Both the position numbers and the translations under genes were made by a program. From Bacillota bacterium (GTDB taxonomy: Bacteria > Bacillota > Clostridia > Lachnospirales > Lachnospiraceae): 64,000 bases of DNA. The notes below the pieces were generated by a model that worked only from the letters and a program-made list of their open reading frames with translations, was not told where the DNA came from and did not search any database. The stretch spans positions 1 to 64,000 of the forward strand of contig JAEZLH010000035.1 of NCBI GenBank assembly GCA_023435895.1. Reading direction: 5' to 3'. Positions 1 to 8,601 of the stretch are shown here, piece after piece; positions within the stretch are counted from its first letter, which is position 1; the number at the start of each line of letters is the position of its first letter.

Positions 1-5
1 AAGAA

Positions 6-116
6 GTACCGCTTTATAGCGGACCAGTAAAAGTGCTTGCGATACTGCCCTTTGGGGCAAGCAGTAACATAGCCCTTATGAGGGCTAATAACAAACCACC
101 AGTTGAACTGGTGGTT
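6..116 (+). mobile_element. Hairpin array, possible right end of an IS200/IS605-type element
   Basis: Four short hairpins follow one another: 9-13/18-22, 46-50/55-59 (which competes with an outer 35-40/57-62 pairing), 70-76/81-87, and a strong stem 94-104/106-116 containing CCACCAG/CTGGTGG. No gene reads through them. Consecutive compact hairpins of this kind are typical of the right end of IS200/IS605 elements, where the guide RNA of the TnpB nuclease is also encoded. The transposase or tnpB gene would lie left of the window, so this is inference; a cluster of terminators or another structured RNA is possible. Confidence 0.4.
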
Positions 117-223
117 GATGACTTAGAAACAATCAGATAATACACAAGCTTTGGTCTATTCTATGAATAAAGCCGTGTCCTATGTAATAAAATAAAACGA
201 TAAGATATGCAGGATATGGTTGT

Positions 224-2191
224 ATGACGAGAAACAGAACCTATAATAAAAGAAATGTTTTAATTATTGTAATAGTAATAGTGATAGCAGCATTCGGATT
301 AACTCTTCGCTTGGGCTATTTAATGATATTTAAATCTGAAGAATATTCAGCGAAGGCGGATGCGATTCACGAACGAGAAAGAGATATAAAGGCAGAACGA
401 GGAAAAATTCTAGATGCAAATGGAGTTCTGATTGCAACTAATAAGCCGGTTTGCACCATATCAGTAATACATAAGCAAATCACAGATCCCGAGCGTGTAA
501 TTCAAGTGTTGACCAAGGAACTTGGGTTGAGTGAGAGTGCAGTTAGAAAGAGAGTGGAGAAGGTTTCTTCCATTGAAAGAATTAAATCCAATGTGGATAA
601 GAAGATTGCCGATCAAATCAGAGAATATGATTTGGATGGTGTGATGGTGGATGAGGATTACAAAAGATATTATCCTTACGATACCCTCGCATCAAAGGTC
701 ATAGGCTTCACCGGCAGTGATAATCAGGGGGTTGTCGGGCTAGAGGTGAAATATGACAAATATCTAAAGGGAGTCGACGGAACTATTCTGACCCTTACCA
801 CAGGACATGGGCAGGAGATAGCGGGAGCAGCAGAAGACAGGATTGAACCCCAGCCAGGAAGTGACTTATCCATCAGTTTAGATGTCAATATTCAGCAATA
901 CGCCGAGCAGGCGGCAAAAAAGGTGCTGGAGTCAAAGCAAGCTAATAATGTGAAGTTGATTGTTATGAATCCACAGAACGGCGAGCTTTATGCCATGGTT
1001 AATGTGCCTGAATTTAATTTAAATGATCCTTATACTTTGATTGATGAAATAAAAAATAACTATGCTGGTCAGACAATTAGTTCTTCCAAAATGAATGAAC
1101 TCTTAAATGGAATGTGGAGGAATGCCTGCCTAAGTGATACCTATGAGCCAGGTTCCACCTTTAAAATCATAACAGCAGCGGCAGGTCTAGAGGCAGGTGT
1201 CGTAAAGTTAACCGATACCTTTCACTGTCCTGGTTATAAGAAGGTAGAAGACAGAATGATTCGCTGTCATAAGGTTGGTGGTCACGGCAGTGAAACCTTC
1301 GTGGATGGTATTAAGAACTCCTGCAATCCGGTGTTTATGGAAGTTGGAGCAAGGCTTGGCGTAGATAAAATGTATGACTACTGGAAGAAGCTTGGACTGT
1401 TTAACAAAACAGGAATTGATCTTCCGGGTGAAGCAAATTCCATCATGCACAAGAAACAGAATATTAAGGCGGTGGAGCTTGCAACCATGTCTTTTGGTCA
1501 ATCTTTTCAGATTACGCCGCTTCAGTTATTAACAGCATCCAGTGCGATTATAAACGGAGGAACTTTAGTGACTCCCCACTTTGGTGTTTCTATCAGAACA
1601 GCGGATGGTACCAACATCAGGGAACTGGATTATCCCACAAAGAAAAATGCCATCTCGAAAGAGACTTCTGAGACGATGAAACAGCTTTTGGAAGCAGTTG
1701 TATCGGATGGAACCGGTAAAAGAGCATATCTACCGGGCTTTCGCATCGGAGGCAAAACAGCTACATCAGAGAAATTACCAAGAAGCAGTAATAAATATAT
1801 ATCGTCATTCGTTGGCTTTGCTCCGGCAAACAATCCCCAAGTTATTGCAATAGTACTGATAGACGAACCTGTGGGCATATATTATGGTGGAACCATTGCA
1901 GCTCCGATTATTTCGGAACTATTTGATAATATTCTTCCTTACCTGGGAATCGAACCTAGTTACACCCAGGAAGAGATGAAACAATTCGAAATCGGAACTT
2001 TCATTATGCCGGATTTTGTGGGAAAGACAAAAAAGGAAGTTAGCGATTTAATGAAAATCTATAATTTTGGAGATGCGTATACTTTTGGAGATGGAGATAT
2101 TATAAAAGAGCAATTTCCTCTTGCGGGAGATACGATTAAGAATAAGGGCAACCTGATTTTATATTATGGCACAGAAGAAAATTCGAACTGA
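224..2191 (+). CDS. spoVD: Penicillin-binding protein transpeptidase with PASTA domain (SpoVD-like)
   Basis: Class B penicillin-binding protein of 655 aa that cross-links peptidoglycan outside the membrane. An N-terminal membrane anchor (about residues 12-34) is followed by the PBP dimerisation domain and the transpeptidase domain. The catalytic motifs are STFK at S311-K314, SCN at S366-N368 and KTA at 511-513, where most relatives have KTG. A single PASTA domain occupies about 590-652. PASTA plus the position just upstream of mraY suggests SpoVD (spore cortex) rather than the vegetative division PBP, but these are close paralogues and the assignment is tentative. The ribosome binding site is weak. 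Its usual dcw partners would lie left of the window, beyond the hairpin array. Confidence 0.85.
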   Translation: MTRNRTYNKRNVLIIVIVIVIAAFGLTLRLGYLMIFKSEEYSAKADAIHERERDIKAERGKILDANGVLIATNKPVCTISVIHKQITDPERVIQVLTKELGLSESAVRKRVEKVSSIERIKSNVDKKIADQIREYDLDGVMVDEDYKRYYPYDTLASKVIGFTGSDNQGVVGLEVKYDKYLKGVDGTILTLTTGHGQEIAGAAEDRIEPQPGSDLSISLDVNIQQYAEQAAKKVLESKQANNVKLIVMNPQNGELYAMVNVPEFNLNDPYTLIDEIKNNYAGQTISSSKMNELLNGMWRNACLSDTYEPGSTFKIITAAAGLEAGVVKLTDTFHCPGYKKVEDRMIRCHKVGGHGSETFVDGIKNSCNPVFMEVGARLGVDKMYDYWKKLGLFNKTGIDLPGEANSIMHKKQNIKAVELATMSFGQSFQITPLQLLTASSAIINGGTLVTPHFGVSIRTADGTNIRELDYPTKKNAISKETSETMKQLLEAVVSDGTGKRAYLPGFRIGGKTATSEKLPRSSNKYISSFVGFAPANNPQVIAIVLIDEPVGIYYGGTIAAPIISELFDNILPYLGIEPSYTQEEMKQFEIGTFIMPDFVGKTKKEVSDLMKIYNFGDAYTFGDGDIIKEQFPLAGDTIKNKGNLILYYGTEENSN

Positions 2192-2424
2192 TACTTCCTT
2201 CGGCTGAATGTGACTGTTCCATCAATCCTATTGTTTTTTTAAATATTATAAAGTATAATAACCAGGTACAAAAATCCGATTTTGACCATAGTAACATATT
2301 AGATTGGATAATAAATTTATGTTTATGGTTGTTTCGAATTTATAATATCTGTTAATAATAGACTAATGATTACTACATAAGAAGTAGGCCGAGAACGTGT
2401 TAAAGCACGTAGATGGAGGATGAT

Positions 2425-3393
2425 ATGAATTTTTCAGATTTTAGTGTGGTTTTACCAGTTATAATTTCTTTTGGGGTTTGCGTGATCTTATGTCCGCTCC
2501 TGATACCTTTTTTACGAAAATTGAAATTTGGTCAATATATTCGTGAGGAGGGACCTCAGTCACATCAAAAGAAATCAGGGACTCCGACTATGGGAGGAAT
2601 CGTAATTGTACTTAGCATTGCAATTACTTCTTTGATTTATATCAAAGAATATAGGGGGATTATTCCTGTTTTATTTGCAACCGTTGGTTTCGGAATTATC
2701 GGATTTATGGATGATTATATTAAGGTCGTAATGAAACGTTCCATGGGTCTAAGAGCTTGGCAAAAGCTTTTAGGTCAAATACTGGTTACTGCAATATTAG
2801 GATATTATCTGGTGAACTTTACCGATGTTTCATCCGCCATGTTAATTCCGTTTTCCGGTGGAAAATATCTGGATGTATCCTTTCTGTTTATTCCATTCTT
2901 CTTTATCTTTGTACTAGGAACAGTGAATGGCTCTAATTTTACAGATGGTCTGGACGGGTTAGAATCCAGTGTAACCGTTTTGATTGCAACCTTTTTTACT
3001 GTTGTTGCAATTGGACTAAAAAGCGATATTTCTCCGATTACGGGAGCGGTTGCAGGAAGCTTACTTGCCTTTTTACTATATAATGTTTATCCTGCCAAAG
3101 TGTTTATGGGGGATACTGGTTCCCTGGCTTTAGGAGGTTTTGTAGCAGCCACGGCTTACATGCTTCAAATGCCGTTATTTATTATGTTGGTGGCTTTGGT
3201 GTATCTGATTGAGGTTTTATCGGTAATCATTCAGGTAAGTTACTTTAAACTAACCGGGGGAAAACGATTTTTTAAGATGGCGCCGATTCATCATCATTTT
3301 GAATTAATGGGGTGGGAAGAAACCAGAGTGGTAGCGGTATTCTCTATCGTTACAACTATACTATGTCTCATTGCATTGATGGGCATGAATTAA
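2425..3393 (+). CDS. mraY: Phospho-N-acetylmuramoyl-pentapeptide transferase MraY
   Basis: Integral membrane enzyme that transfers phospho-MurNAc-pentapeptide from UDP to undecaprenyl phosphate, making lipid I. The protein has about ten hydrophobic segments, the early SHQKKSGTPTMGG motif, the FMDDYIK aspartate motif, the NGSNFTDGLDGL loop and the MAPIHHHFEL histidine motif, all hallmarks of the family. An in-frame ATG at 2413 overlaps the GGAGG at 2415-2419, so the start is placed at 2425, giving 322 aa, the usual size. A small hairpin (ACGTG/CACGT, 2395-2410) lies just before the Shine-Dalgarno sequence. murD follows after 37 bp. Confidence 0.96.
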   Translation: MNFSDFSVVLPVIISFGVCVILCPLLIPFLRKLKFGQYIREEGPQSHQKKSGTPTMGGIVIVLSIAITSLIYIKEYRGIIPVLFATVGFGIIGFMDDYIKVVMKRSMGLRAWQKLLGQILVTAILGYYLVNFTDVSSAMLIPFSGGKYLDVSFLFIPFFFIFVLGTVNGSNFTDGLDGLESSVTVLIATFFTVVAIGLKSDISPITGAVAGSLLAFLLYNVYPAKVFMGDTGSLALGGFVAATAYMLQMPLFIMLVALVYLIEVLSVIIQVSYFKLTGGKRFFKMAPIHHHFELMGWEETRVVAVFSIVTTILCLIALMGMN

Positions 3394-3430
3394 AAAATAG
3401 GAGATACAATCTAATCTGGGGGAAAATTCA

Positions 3431-4789
3431 ATGGAGTTAAAAGGCAAAAAAGTAATGGTATATGGAGCTGCAAAAAGTGGAATCAGTGCAGCGGGAATGC
3501 TCCAGAAGTTAGGAGCTAAGGTCATTATTTTTGATCGAAATACTAATTTAACAAAAGAAGTATTAAAAGATAGATATCCCTTCAAAGATGATTTTACGTT
3601 GATAACCGGGGAGTTGCAGGAAGATAGTCTTGAGCAAGTGGAGCTGTTAATCATCAGCCCAGGGGTACCCACAGACCATCCGGATATTATTAGGGTGAAG
3701 GAGAAAAATATTCCGGTATGGAGTGAGATTGAATTAGCTTACCGCTATACTAAGGGCAAAATCATAGGCATTACGGGAACGAATGGTAAAACCACTACCA
3801 CCACATTGGTAGGAGAGATTATGAAGGCCTTCCATGAGGAAGTGTATGTAGTGGGTAATATCGGAAATTCTTATTCTGATGCTGCTTTGTTGACCACAGA
3901 GCAATCTGTAACAGTAATTGAGCTAAGCAGCTTCCAGCTTGAGACAATTCATGAGTTAAAACCTGATGTAAGTGCCATATTAAATATTACACCAGATCAT
4001 TTGGATCGTCATTATACAATGGAAAACTACATAACAATGAAAGAACGTATTACGTTAAACCAGTCAACTTCTGAGATATGCATTCTCAATTATGAAGATG
4101 AAACACTTCGTGAAATGGCGAAAAGGATTCCTTCAAGAATTATGTACTTTAGCAGTGAAAGAACTCTGCAAAACGGTCTTTATCTTGAGGGTGATAATAT
4201 TATATGCGCTATCCAGGGAGAACCCCAGATTTTTTGCAACATAAACGAGCTTCATCTTTTAGGCAAGCATAATTATGAGAATGTAATGGCGGCGCTTGGT
4301 ATGGCACTATCCTTGAATATTCCTTTAGACGTTATTCGCAAAGCAGTTTTAAACTTTAAAGGCGTAGAGCATCGAATTGAGTTTGTGGAAACGGTAAAGG
4401 GAGTTACTTATTATAATGACTCTAAGGGAACAAATCCGGATGCATCCATTCGTGCGGTGCAGGCGATGCGCTGCCCAACTGTGTTAATCGGTGGAGGTTA
4501 TGATAAAAAAATACCTTTCGATGATCTGATTAAAGCATTTGACGGCAAAATAAAAGCTCTCGTTTTATTAGGTCAAACAAGAGAACAATTCGCAGATACC
4601 GCCAGAAAATACGGCTTTACCAATATAATATTTGCAGATAGCTTAAAGGAAGCGGTGGAAGTGTCTGCTGACCAGGCACTTGAAGGCGATGCAGTATTAT
4701 TATCACCTGCTTGTGCAAGCTGGGGTATGTTTGATAATTATGAGCAACGAGGTAGATTGTTCAAGCAGTATGTGAGAGAAATGATATAA
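3431..4789 (+). CDS. murD: UDP-N-acetylmuramoylalanine--D-glutamate ligase MurD
   Basis: Cytoplasmic ATP-dependent ligase that adds D-glutamate to UDP-MurNAc-L-alanine. The 452-aa protein has the N-terminal Rossmann-like UDP-binding domain, the central ATPase domain with the Mur P-loop GITGTNGKTTTT (about 115-126), the ELSSFQLE and NITPDHLDRH motifs, and the C-terminal domain beginning near EHRIEFV with NDSKGTNPDA. It lies between mraY and the SEDS gene in the usual dcw order and is probably cotranscribed with both. Confidence 0.97.
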   Translation: MELKGKKVMVYGAAKSGISAAGMLQKLGAKVIIFDRNTNLTKEVLKDRYPFKDDFTLITGELQEDSLEQVELLIISPGVPTDHPDIIRVKEKNIPVWSEIELAYRYTKGKIIGITGTNGKTTTTTLVGEIMKAFHEEVYVVGNIGNSYSDAALLTTEQSVTVIELSSFQLETIHELKPDVSAILNITPDHLDRHYTMENYITMKERITLNQSTSEICILNYEDETLREMAKRIPSRIMYFSSERTLQNGLYLEGDNIICAIQGEPQIFCNINELHLLGKHNYENVMAALGMALSLNIPLDVIRKAVLNFKGVEHRIEFVETVKGVTYYNDSKGTNPDASIRAVQAMRCPTVLIGGGYDKKIPFDDLIKAFDGKIKALVLLGQTREQFADTARKYGFTNIIFADSLKEAVEVSADQALEGDAVLLSPACASWGMFDNYEQRGRLFKQYVREMI

Positions 4790-4827
4790 AATAATGGATG
4801 CTGTAAAATAACATCCCGGAGGTATGG

Positions 4828-5973
4828 ATGAGTAGAACTGCAGGAGAAGTCAATCAAAAGAAAATGCATAGCTATTATGATTATAGTCTGTTATTTCTGA
4901 TTATATTTTTAGTGTGCTTTGGCTTGGTAATGATATTTAGTACCAGCTCTTATAATGCACAGAGACTATATGGCGATCCTGCATATTATCTGGAGAGGCA
5001 AGGTGCTTTTGCGGGTGCAGGTATATTCGTTATGATAATCGTTTCAAAAATTGATTATCATTTGTACATAAAAAATCTGCCGATTATTAGATTAAAGCCA
5101 ATTATTCTATTGTATATGCTTTGTTTATCACTTCAGATATACGTATTGGCATTTGGAGCAGTAACGAAGGGTTCCAAACGATGGATTGAGCTTGGGGGAC
5201 TGGGAAGCTTTCAGCCTTCGGAGTTAACAAAGATATTGGTTATATTATTTACGGCATACATAGTGAGTTTGGCACCAAAAAAACTTGATAAATTCACAGG
5301 ATTTATAAAAATTAGTATGTATATTGTGCCATTGATTGGTTTAATCGTAATTGAGAATTTATCCACTGCAATTATTATAACGGTCATGCTGGTATCCATC
5401 TGTTTTGTAGCCAGCAGAAAGAAAGCGTACTATATAATTACCGGAGCTTTATTGGCGGGAATTGGAAGCATCTTTATCTTCTTTGTATCCTACCGCTCTG
5501 ACCGTATTAATGCATGGCTTCATGTGGAAACAGCTGATAACGGTTATCAAATACTTCAGGGACTTTATGCGATTGCCTCTGGCGGAGTATTTGGTAAAGG
5601 TCTTGGACAGAGTATGCAAAAGCTTGGGTTTATTCCAGAATCCCATAATGATATGATTTTTTCCGTTATTTGCGAGGAGCTTGGATTATTCGGAGCTATT
5701 GCATTAATGTTATTATTTGTATTAATGATTTGGCGTATTTTTATCATCGCAATAAATGCTACTGACTTATATGGAGGGTTAATTGCTACGGGTGTATTGG
5801 CACATATTGCAATTCAGGTATTAATTAATATCGCAGTAGTAACAAACTCAATTCCCTCAACCGGTAACACGCTTCCATTTATAAGTTATGGAGGAAGCTC
5901 CCTCATGGTTCTTCTGTTTGAGATGGGTATCGTCCTCAGTGTATCCAATCAGATTAAAGGAGAAAAGGATTAG
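4828..5973 (+). CDS. ftsW: SEDS-family lipid II polymerase (FtsW/SpoVE)
   Basis: Polytopic membrane protein of 381 aa in the SEDS family, peptidoglycan glycosyltransferases that work with a partner class B PBP. About ten hydrophobic segments are visible, with the family motifs KGSKRWIELGG, FQPSELTK, HNDMIFSVICEELG and the C-terminal NTLPFISYGGSS. A GGAGGT Shine-Dalgarno lies a few bases before the start. The location after murD fits either division FtsW or the sporulation paralogue SpoVE, and sequence alone does not decide. Its stop codon is inside the first copy of an 80-bp tandem repeat. Confidence 0.92.
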   Translation: MSRTAGEVNQKKMHSYYDYSLLFLIIFLVCFGLVMIFSTSSYNAQRLYGDPAYYLERQGAFAGAGIFVMIIVSKIDYHLYIKNLPIIRLKPIILLYMLCLSLQIYVLAFGAVTKGSKRWIELGGLGSFQPSELTKILVILFTAYIVSLAPKKLDKFTGFIKISMYIVPLIGLIVIENLSTAIIITVMLVSICFVASRKKAYYIITGALLAGIGSIFIFFVSYRSDRINAWLHVETADNGYQILQGLYAIASGGVFGKGLGQSMQKLGFIPESHNDMIFSVICEELGLFGAIALMLLFVLMIWRIFIIAINATDLYGGLIATGVLAHIAIQVLINIAVVTNSIPSTGNTLPFISYGGSSLMVLLFEMGIVLSVSNQIKGEKD

Positions 5974-6140
5974 TGTGAAACATGAGTCGGTTTTAGAACA
6001 CTGAATCTTTGAGAAAGAAAGTGTCTTGGAAGACGCAGGCATATTCTTATAAGTGTGAAACATGAGTCAGTTTTAGAACACTGAATCTTTGAGAAAGAAA
6101 GTGTCTGGGAAGACGCAGGCATATTCTTATAAGTGTGAAA
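5972..6140. repeat. 80-bp tandem duplication between ftsW and murA
   Basis: Two head-to-tail copies of an 80-bp unit, 5972-6051 and 6052-6131, differ at only two positions (5989/6069 and 6027/6107). The first 9 bases of a third copy follow at 6132-6140. Copy 1 starts within the stop codon of ftsW. Each copy contains a small GTCT...AGAC inverted repeat. No gene reads through it convincingly. The near-identity implies a recent duplication or conversion. Function unknown. Confidence 0.9.
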
Positions 6141-6160
6141 AATGGTCCTCTTTTCACACT
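6132..6160. promoter_or_regulatory. Perfect 10-bp inverted repeat before murA
   Basis: AGTGTGAAAA (6132-6141) and TTTTCACACT (6151-6160) form a perfect inverted repeat with a 9-base spacer. The left arm is also the start of the partial third copy of the 80-bp repeat. It lies 66 bp before the murA start. It could be a DNA operator for a dimeric regulator or an RNA hairpin. A classical T-tract after the hairpin is missing, so a terminator is less likely. Confidence 0.45.
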
Positions 6161-6225
6161 ATTCACGTGGACAAACAGGGATTCATATAGTAGTAGTATA
6201 TTCCCCTAATTGTCTGAGGTGTGCC

Positions 6226-7494
6226 ATGTCGAGCATCGAAATCATCGGTGGAGAACAGTTAAAAGGCGAGTTAAAAATACAAGGTTCAAAGAATGCAGCA
6301 TTGCCGATTATTGCTGCTACTATTTTGAATAAAGGTATCACGGTACTTAAGAATTGTCCTAAAATACTGGATGTATACCACATGGTAAACATACTGGAAG
6401 AGTTGGGCTGTACAATTACTTGGGAACAAAATACGTTGATTGTTAATAGTATGAAGGCTTCCGTTTCTTATGTCCCAATTGATTATGTCACCAAAATGAG
6501 AAGTTCCGTTCTATTCCTAGGTGCTATACTTGGTAGGTTTTCGCAAGTTACAATTGCATATCCAGGTGGTTGTTCCATTGGCAAACGTCCAATTAATTTT
6601 CATTTGGATGCAATTAAAAAAATGAACGTTACCCAGGAATTTATGGGTGAAAATGAGGACATTATCCATTGCTATACCGATAAAATAATCGGGAATGACA
6701 TTTTTTTTGAGCGTTCCACGGTTGGAGCAACACAGAATGTAATACTTACGGCAACTCTATCCGAGGGAGTTACAAAGATTTATAATGCTGCAAAAGAACC
6801 TGAGGTAGTGGAGTTGTGCAGGTACTTGAATCAGGCAGGTGCAAAGATACGCGGTGAGGGGACTTCTTATATTGAAATTGAAGGAGTAAAAAATCTTCAT
6901 GATGTAGAGTTTACTCTTTCATCGGATCGTATCGTTGCAGGAACATATATGGCGGCAGTAGCGGCGACACAAGGTGATGTCATATTGCAAAGAGCGCCGG
7001 TTAGCCATTTGGAGGCGGTAATAAAGTCACTTCTTAGAATGGGATGCTGTGTGAAAGTAGACGGTGATACCATTCGTGTTATCAGCCATGAGAGAACCAA
7101 AGCAATCAATATAATAACAGAGCCGTACCCGGCATTTCCCACAGATATGCAGTCCCAATTTATGTCGATTCTATGTGTGGCACAGGGAGCGAGCATTATT
7201 GTTGAAAATATCTTTGAATCTCGTTTTCAAAATATGAGCGATTTATCGAAAATGGGAGCTAACATCCAAATTGATGATACTGGAAAAATTGTACAAATAG
7301 TTGGAACAGACTCATTAAAAGGAGCAGAGATGAACGCTCATGATCTTCGCGGAGGAGCAGCATTAATCATCGCTGCCCTAGCAGCTGAAGGAACTTCGAT
7401 TATTCATGGAACCGATTATATTGAACGCGGATATGAAGATATCGGAAGAGACTTTAAAGCGATTGGTGCGAAAATAAAGTATCATTGCGGTTAG
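6226..7494 (+). CDS. murA: UDP-N-acetylglucosamine 1-carboxyvinyltransferase MurA
   Basis: Cytoplasmic enzyme that transfers enolpyruvate from PEP to UDP-GlcNAc, the first committed step of peptidoglycan synthesis and the target of fosfomycin. The protein shows the EPT fold, with the N-terminal GGEQLKGEL, the catalytic-cysteine loop PGGCSIGKRP, and AALAAEG near the end. The reading frame is open from 6142, but homology and a TGAGGT Shine-Dalgarno at 6215-6220 place the start at 6226 (422 aa, normal length). The gene is separated from ftsW by the 80-bp repeats and is followed by divIB. Confidence 0.95.
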   Translation: MSSIEIIGGEQLKGELKIQGSKNAALPIIAATILNKGITVLKNCPKILDVYHMVNILEELGCTITWEQNTLIVNSMKASVSYVPIDYVTKMRSSVLFLGAILGRFSQVTIAYPGGCSIGKRPINFHLDAIKKMNVTQEFMGENEDIIHCYTDKIIGNDIFFERSTVGATQNVILTATLSEGVTKIYNAAKEPEVVELCRYLNQAGAKIRGEGTSYIEIEGVKNLHDVEFTLSSDRIVAGTYMAAVAATQGDVILQRAPVSHLEAVIKSLLRMGCCVKVDGDTIRVISHERTKAINIITEPYPAFPTDMQSQFMSILCVAQGASIIVENIFESRFQNMSDLSKMGANIQIDDTGKIVQIVGTDSLKGAEMNAHDLRGGAALIIAALAAEGTSIIHGTDYIERGYEDIGRDFKAIGAKIKYHCG

Positions 7495-7516
7495 TGATTT
7501 ATATTGAGTAAATACC

Positions 7517-7557
7517 GGAGAAACCCGCTTAGCGTGTTTCTTTCGGTTTGGTATAAT
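7517..7557 (+). promoter_or_regulatory. Candidate extended -10 promoter and hairpin before divIB
   Basis: An imperfect inverted repeat (ACCGGAGAAAC ... GTTTCTTTCGGT, about 7514-7547) is followed by TGG-TATAAT, with the -10 at 7552-7557, an extended -10 arrangement. The -35 region is poor. The hairpin could partly terminate murA transcription. Weak call. Confidence 0.3.
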
Positions 7558-7596
7558 TTTGGACATGCCATCCTTGTACCCTTGGAGGACTAATAC

Positions 7597-8367
7597 ATGC
7601 ATTTGCAAAGAAATAAAAAAAATGTACGAAAGAGAATAGCTAAAAAAGCAATGATTGCATTGTTGCTCCTTATTGCTCCGGTCTTGCTCTTCCTGTTTAC
7701 CTTCAGTCTTAAAAAAGTGGAGGTGGAAGGCTCTGAACGTTACACGGATAAGCAAATCAAAGGGATGCTGTTACAGTCGAAAGTTGATTACAATTCCTTA
7801 CTTTTTTTCTTTAAATATAACTATGTTTCAAAGCCGAATATTCCATTTATAGAAAAAATGGACTTTGAACTGGCTGGTCTTCATGAGGTTTCCATAACTG
7901 TGTATGAGAAGAAGATTGCAGGCTGTGTGAAATTTATGGGTGAGTATTTATATTTTGATAAGGATGGAATTGTAGTGGAAAGTTCATCGAATAAGATAAA
8001 AGGCATACCGATTATTGACGGGCTGCAATTTAAAGAAATTATCTTACATCATAAATTAAAAGTAAAGGATGATGCGTTATATGGAATAATCATGAGCGTA
8101 ACCAATTTAATTAACAAATATGATCTGGACGTTGATAGTATCACCTTTGGTAAGAATAATGAAGTTACTTTATTTTGCGGGGAAGTACGTGTTTTGATGG
8201 GAAAAAAGGACTATTACGATGAGGTGCTTTCTGACCTAAAAAGTATCCTTTTAAAGTCCGAGGGAACAGGTCTCTATGAGCTTGATATGAAGGATTATAC
8301 GAAAGATTCGAGGTATGTAATCGGTAAGACAAACAGCAATAAAGATGGTAGTAAAGTAACGAAATAA
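7597..8367 (+). CDS. divIB: Cell division protein DivIB/FtsQ
   Basis: Bitopic membrane protein of 256 aa: a basic cytoplasmic N-terminus, one transmembrane segment (about 20-40), then a POTRA domain starting at LKKVEVEGSERYTDKQI and a beta domain. DivIB/FtsQ is part of the FtsL-DivIC-DivIB complex that links the Z-ring to septal peptidoglycan synthesis. Sequence conservation in this family is low; the call rests on architecture and on the position between murA and ftsZ. The C-terminal tail from about residue 245 is lysine- and serine-rich. Confidence 0.85.
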   Translation: MHLQRNKKNVRKRIAKKAMIALLLLIAPVLLFLFTFSLKKVEVEGSERYTDKQIKGMLLQSKVDYNSLLFFFKYNYVSKPNIPFIEKMDFELAGLHEVSITVYEKKIAGCVKFMGEYLYFDKDGIVVESSSNKIKGIPIIDGLQFKEIILHHKLKVKDDALYGIIMSVTNLINKYDLDVDSITFGKNNEVTLFCGEVRVLMGKKDYYDEVLSDLKSILLKSEGTGLYELDMKDYTKDSRYVIGKTNSNKDGSKVTK

Positions 8368-8391
8368 TTCGGGGTTTTCAAAAAATTTGAC

Positions 8392-8420
8392 TTGATTATT
8401 TACCAACTAAAAGATATTAT
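8392..8420 (+). promoter_or_regulatory. Candidate sigma-A promoter for ftsZ
   Basis: TTGATT (8392-8397) and TATTAT (8415-8420) are separated by 17 bp, about 180 bp before the ftsZ start. A TTGACT overlaps just upstream (8387-8392). This would give ftsZ its own promoter with a long leader. Motif match only. Confidence 0.4.
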
Positions 8421-8601
8421 ATATAGTAGTATTAAGGACACCACAAATAGTGTATATTCCGTAATTAATCCCATTATCATGTGGTGCATGATGGTTATGG
8501 TGATTTATATTGAAGAGATTAAGGAAACATTACATAAGTTAAGATGATGGGTACATTCACTTGTCAGGATGAAGTAGAATACGATAAAGGAGGAATAGAC
8601 C

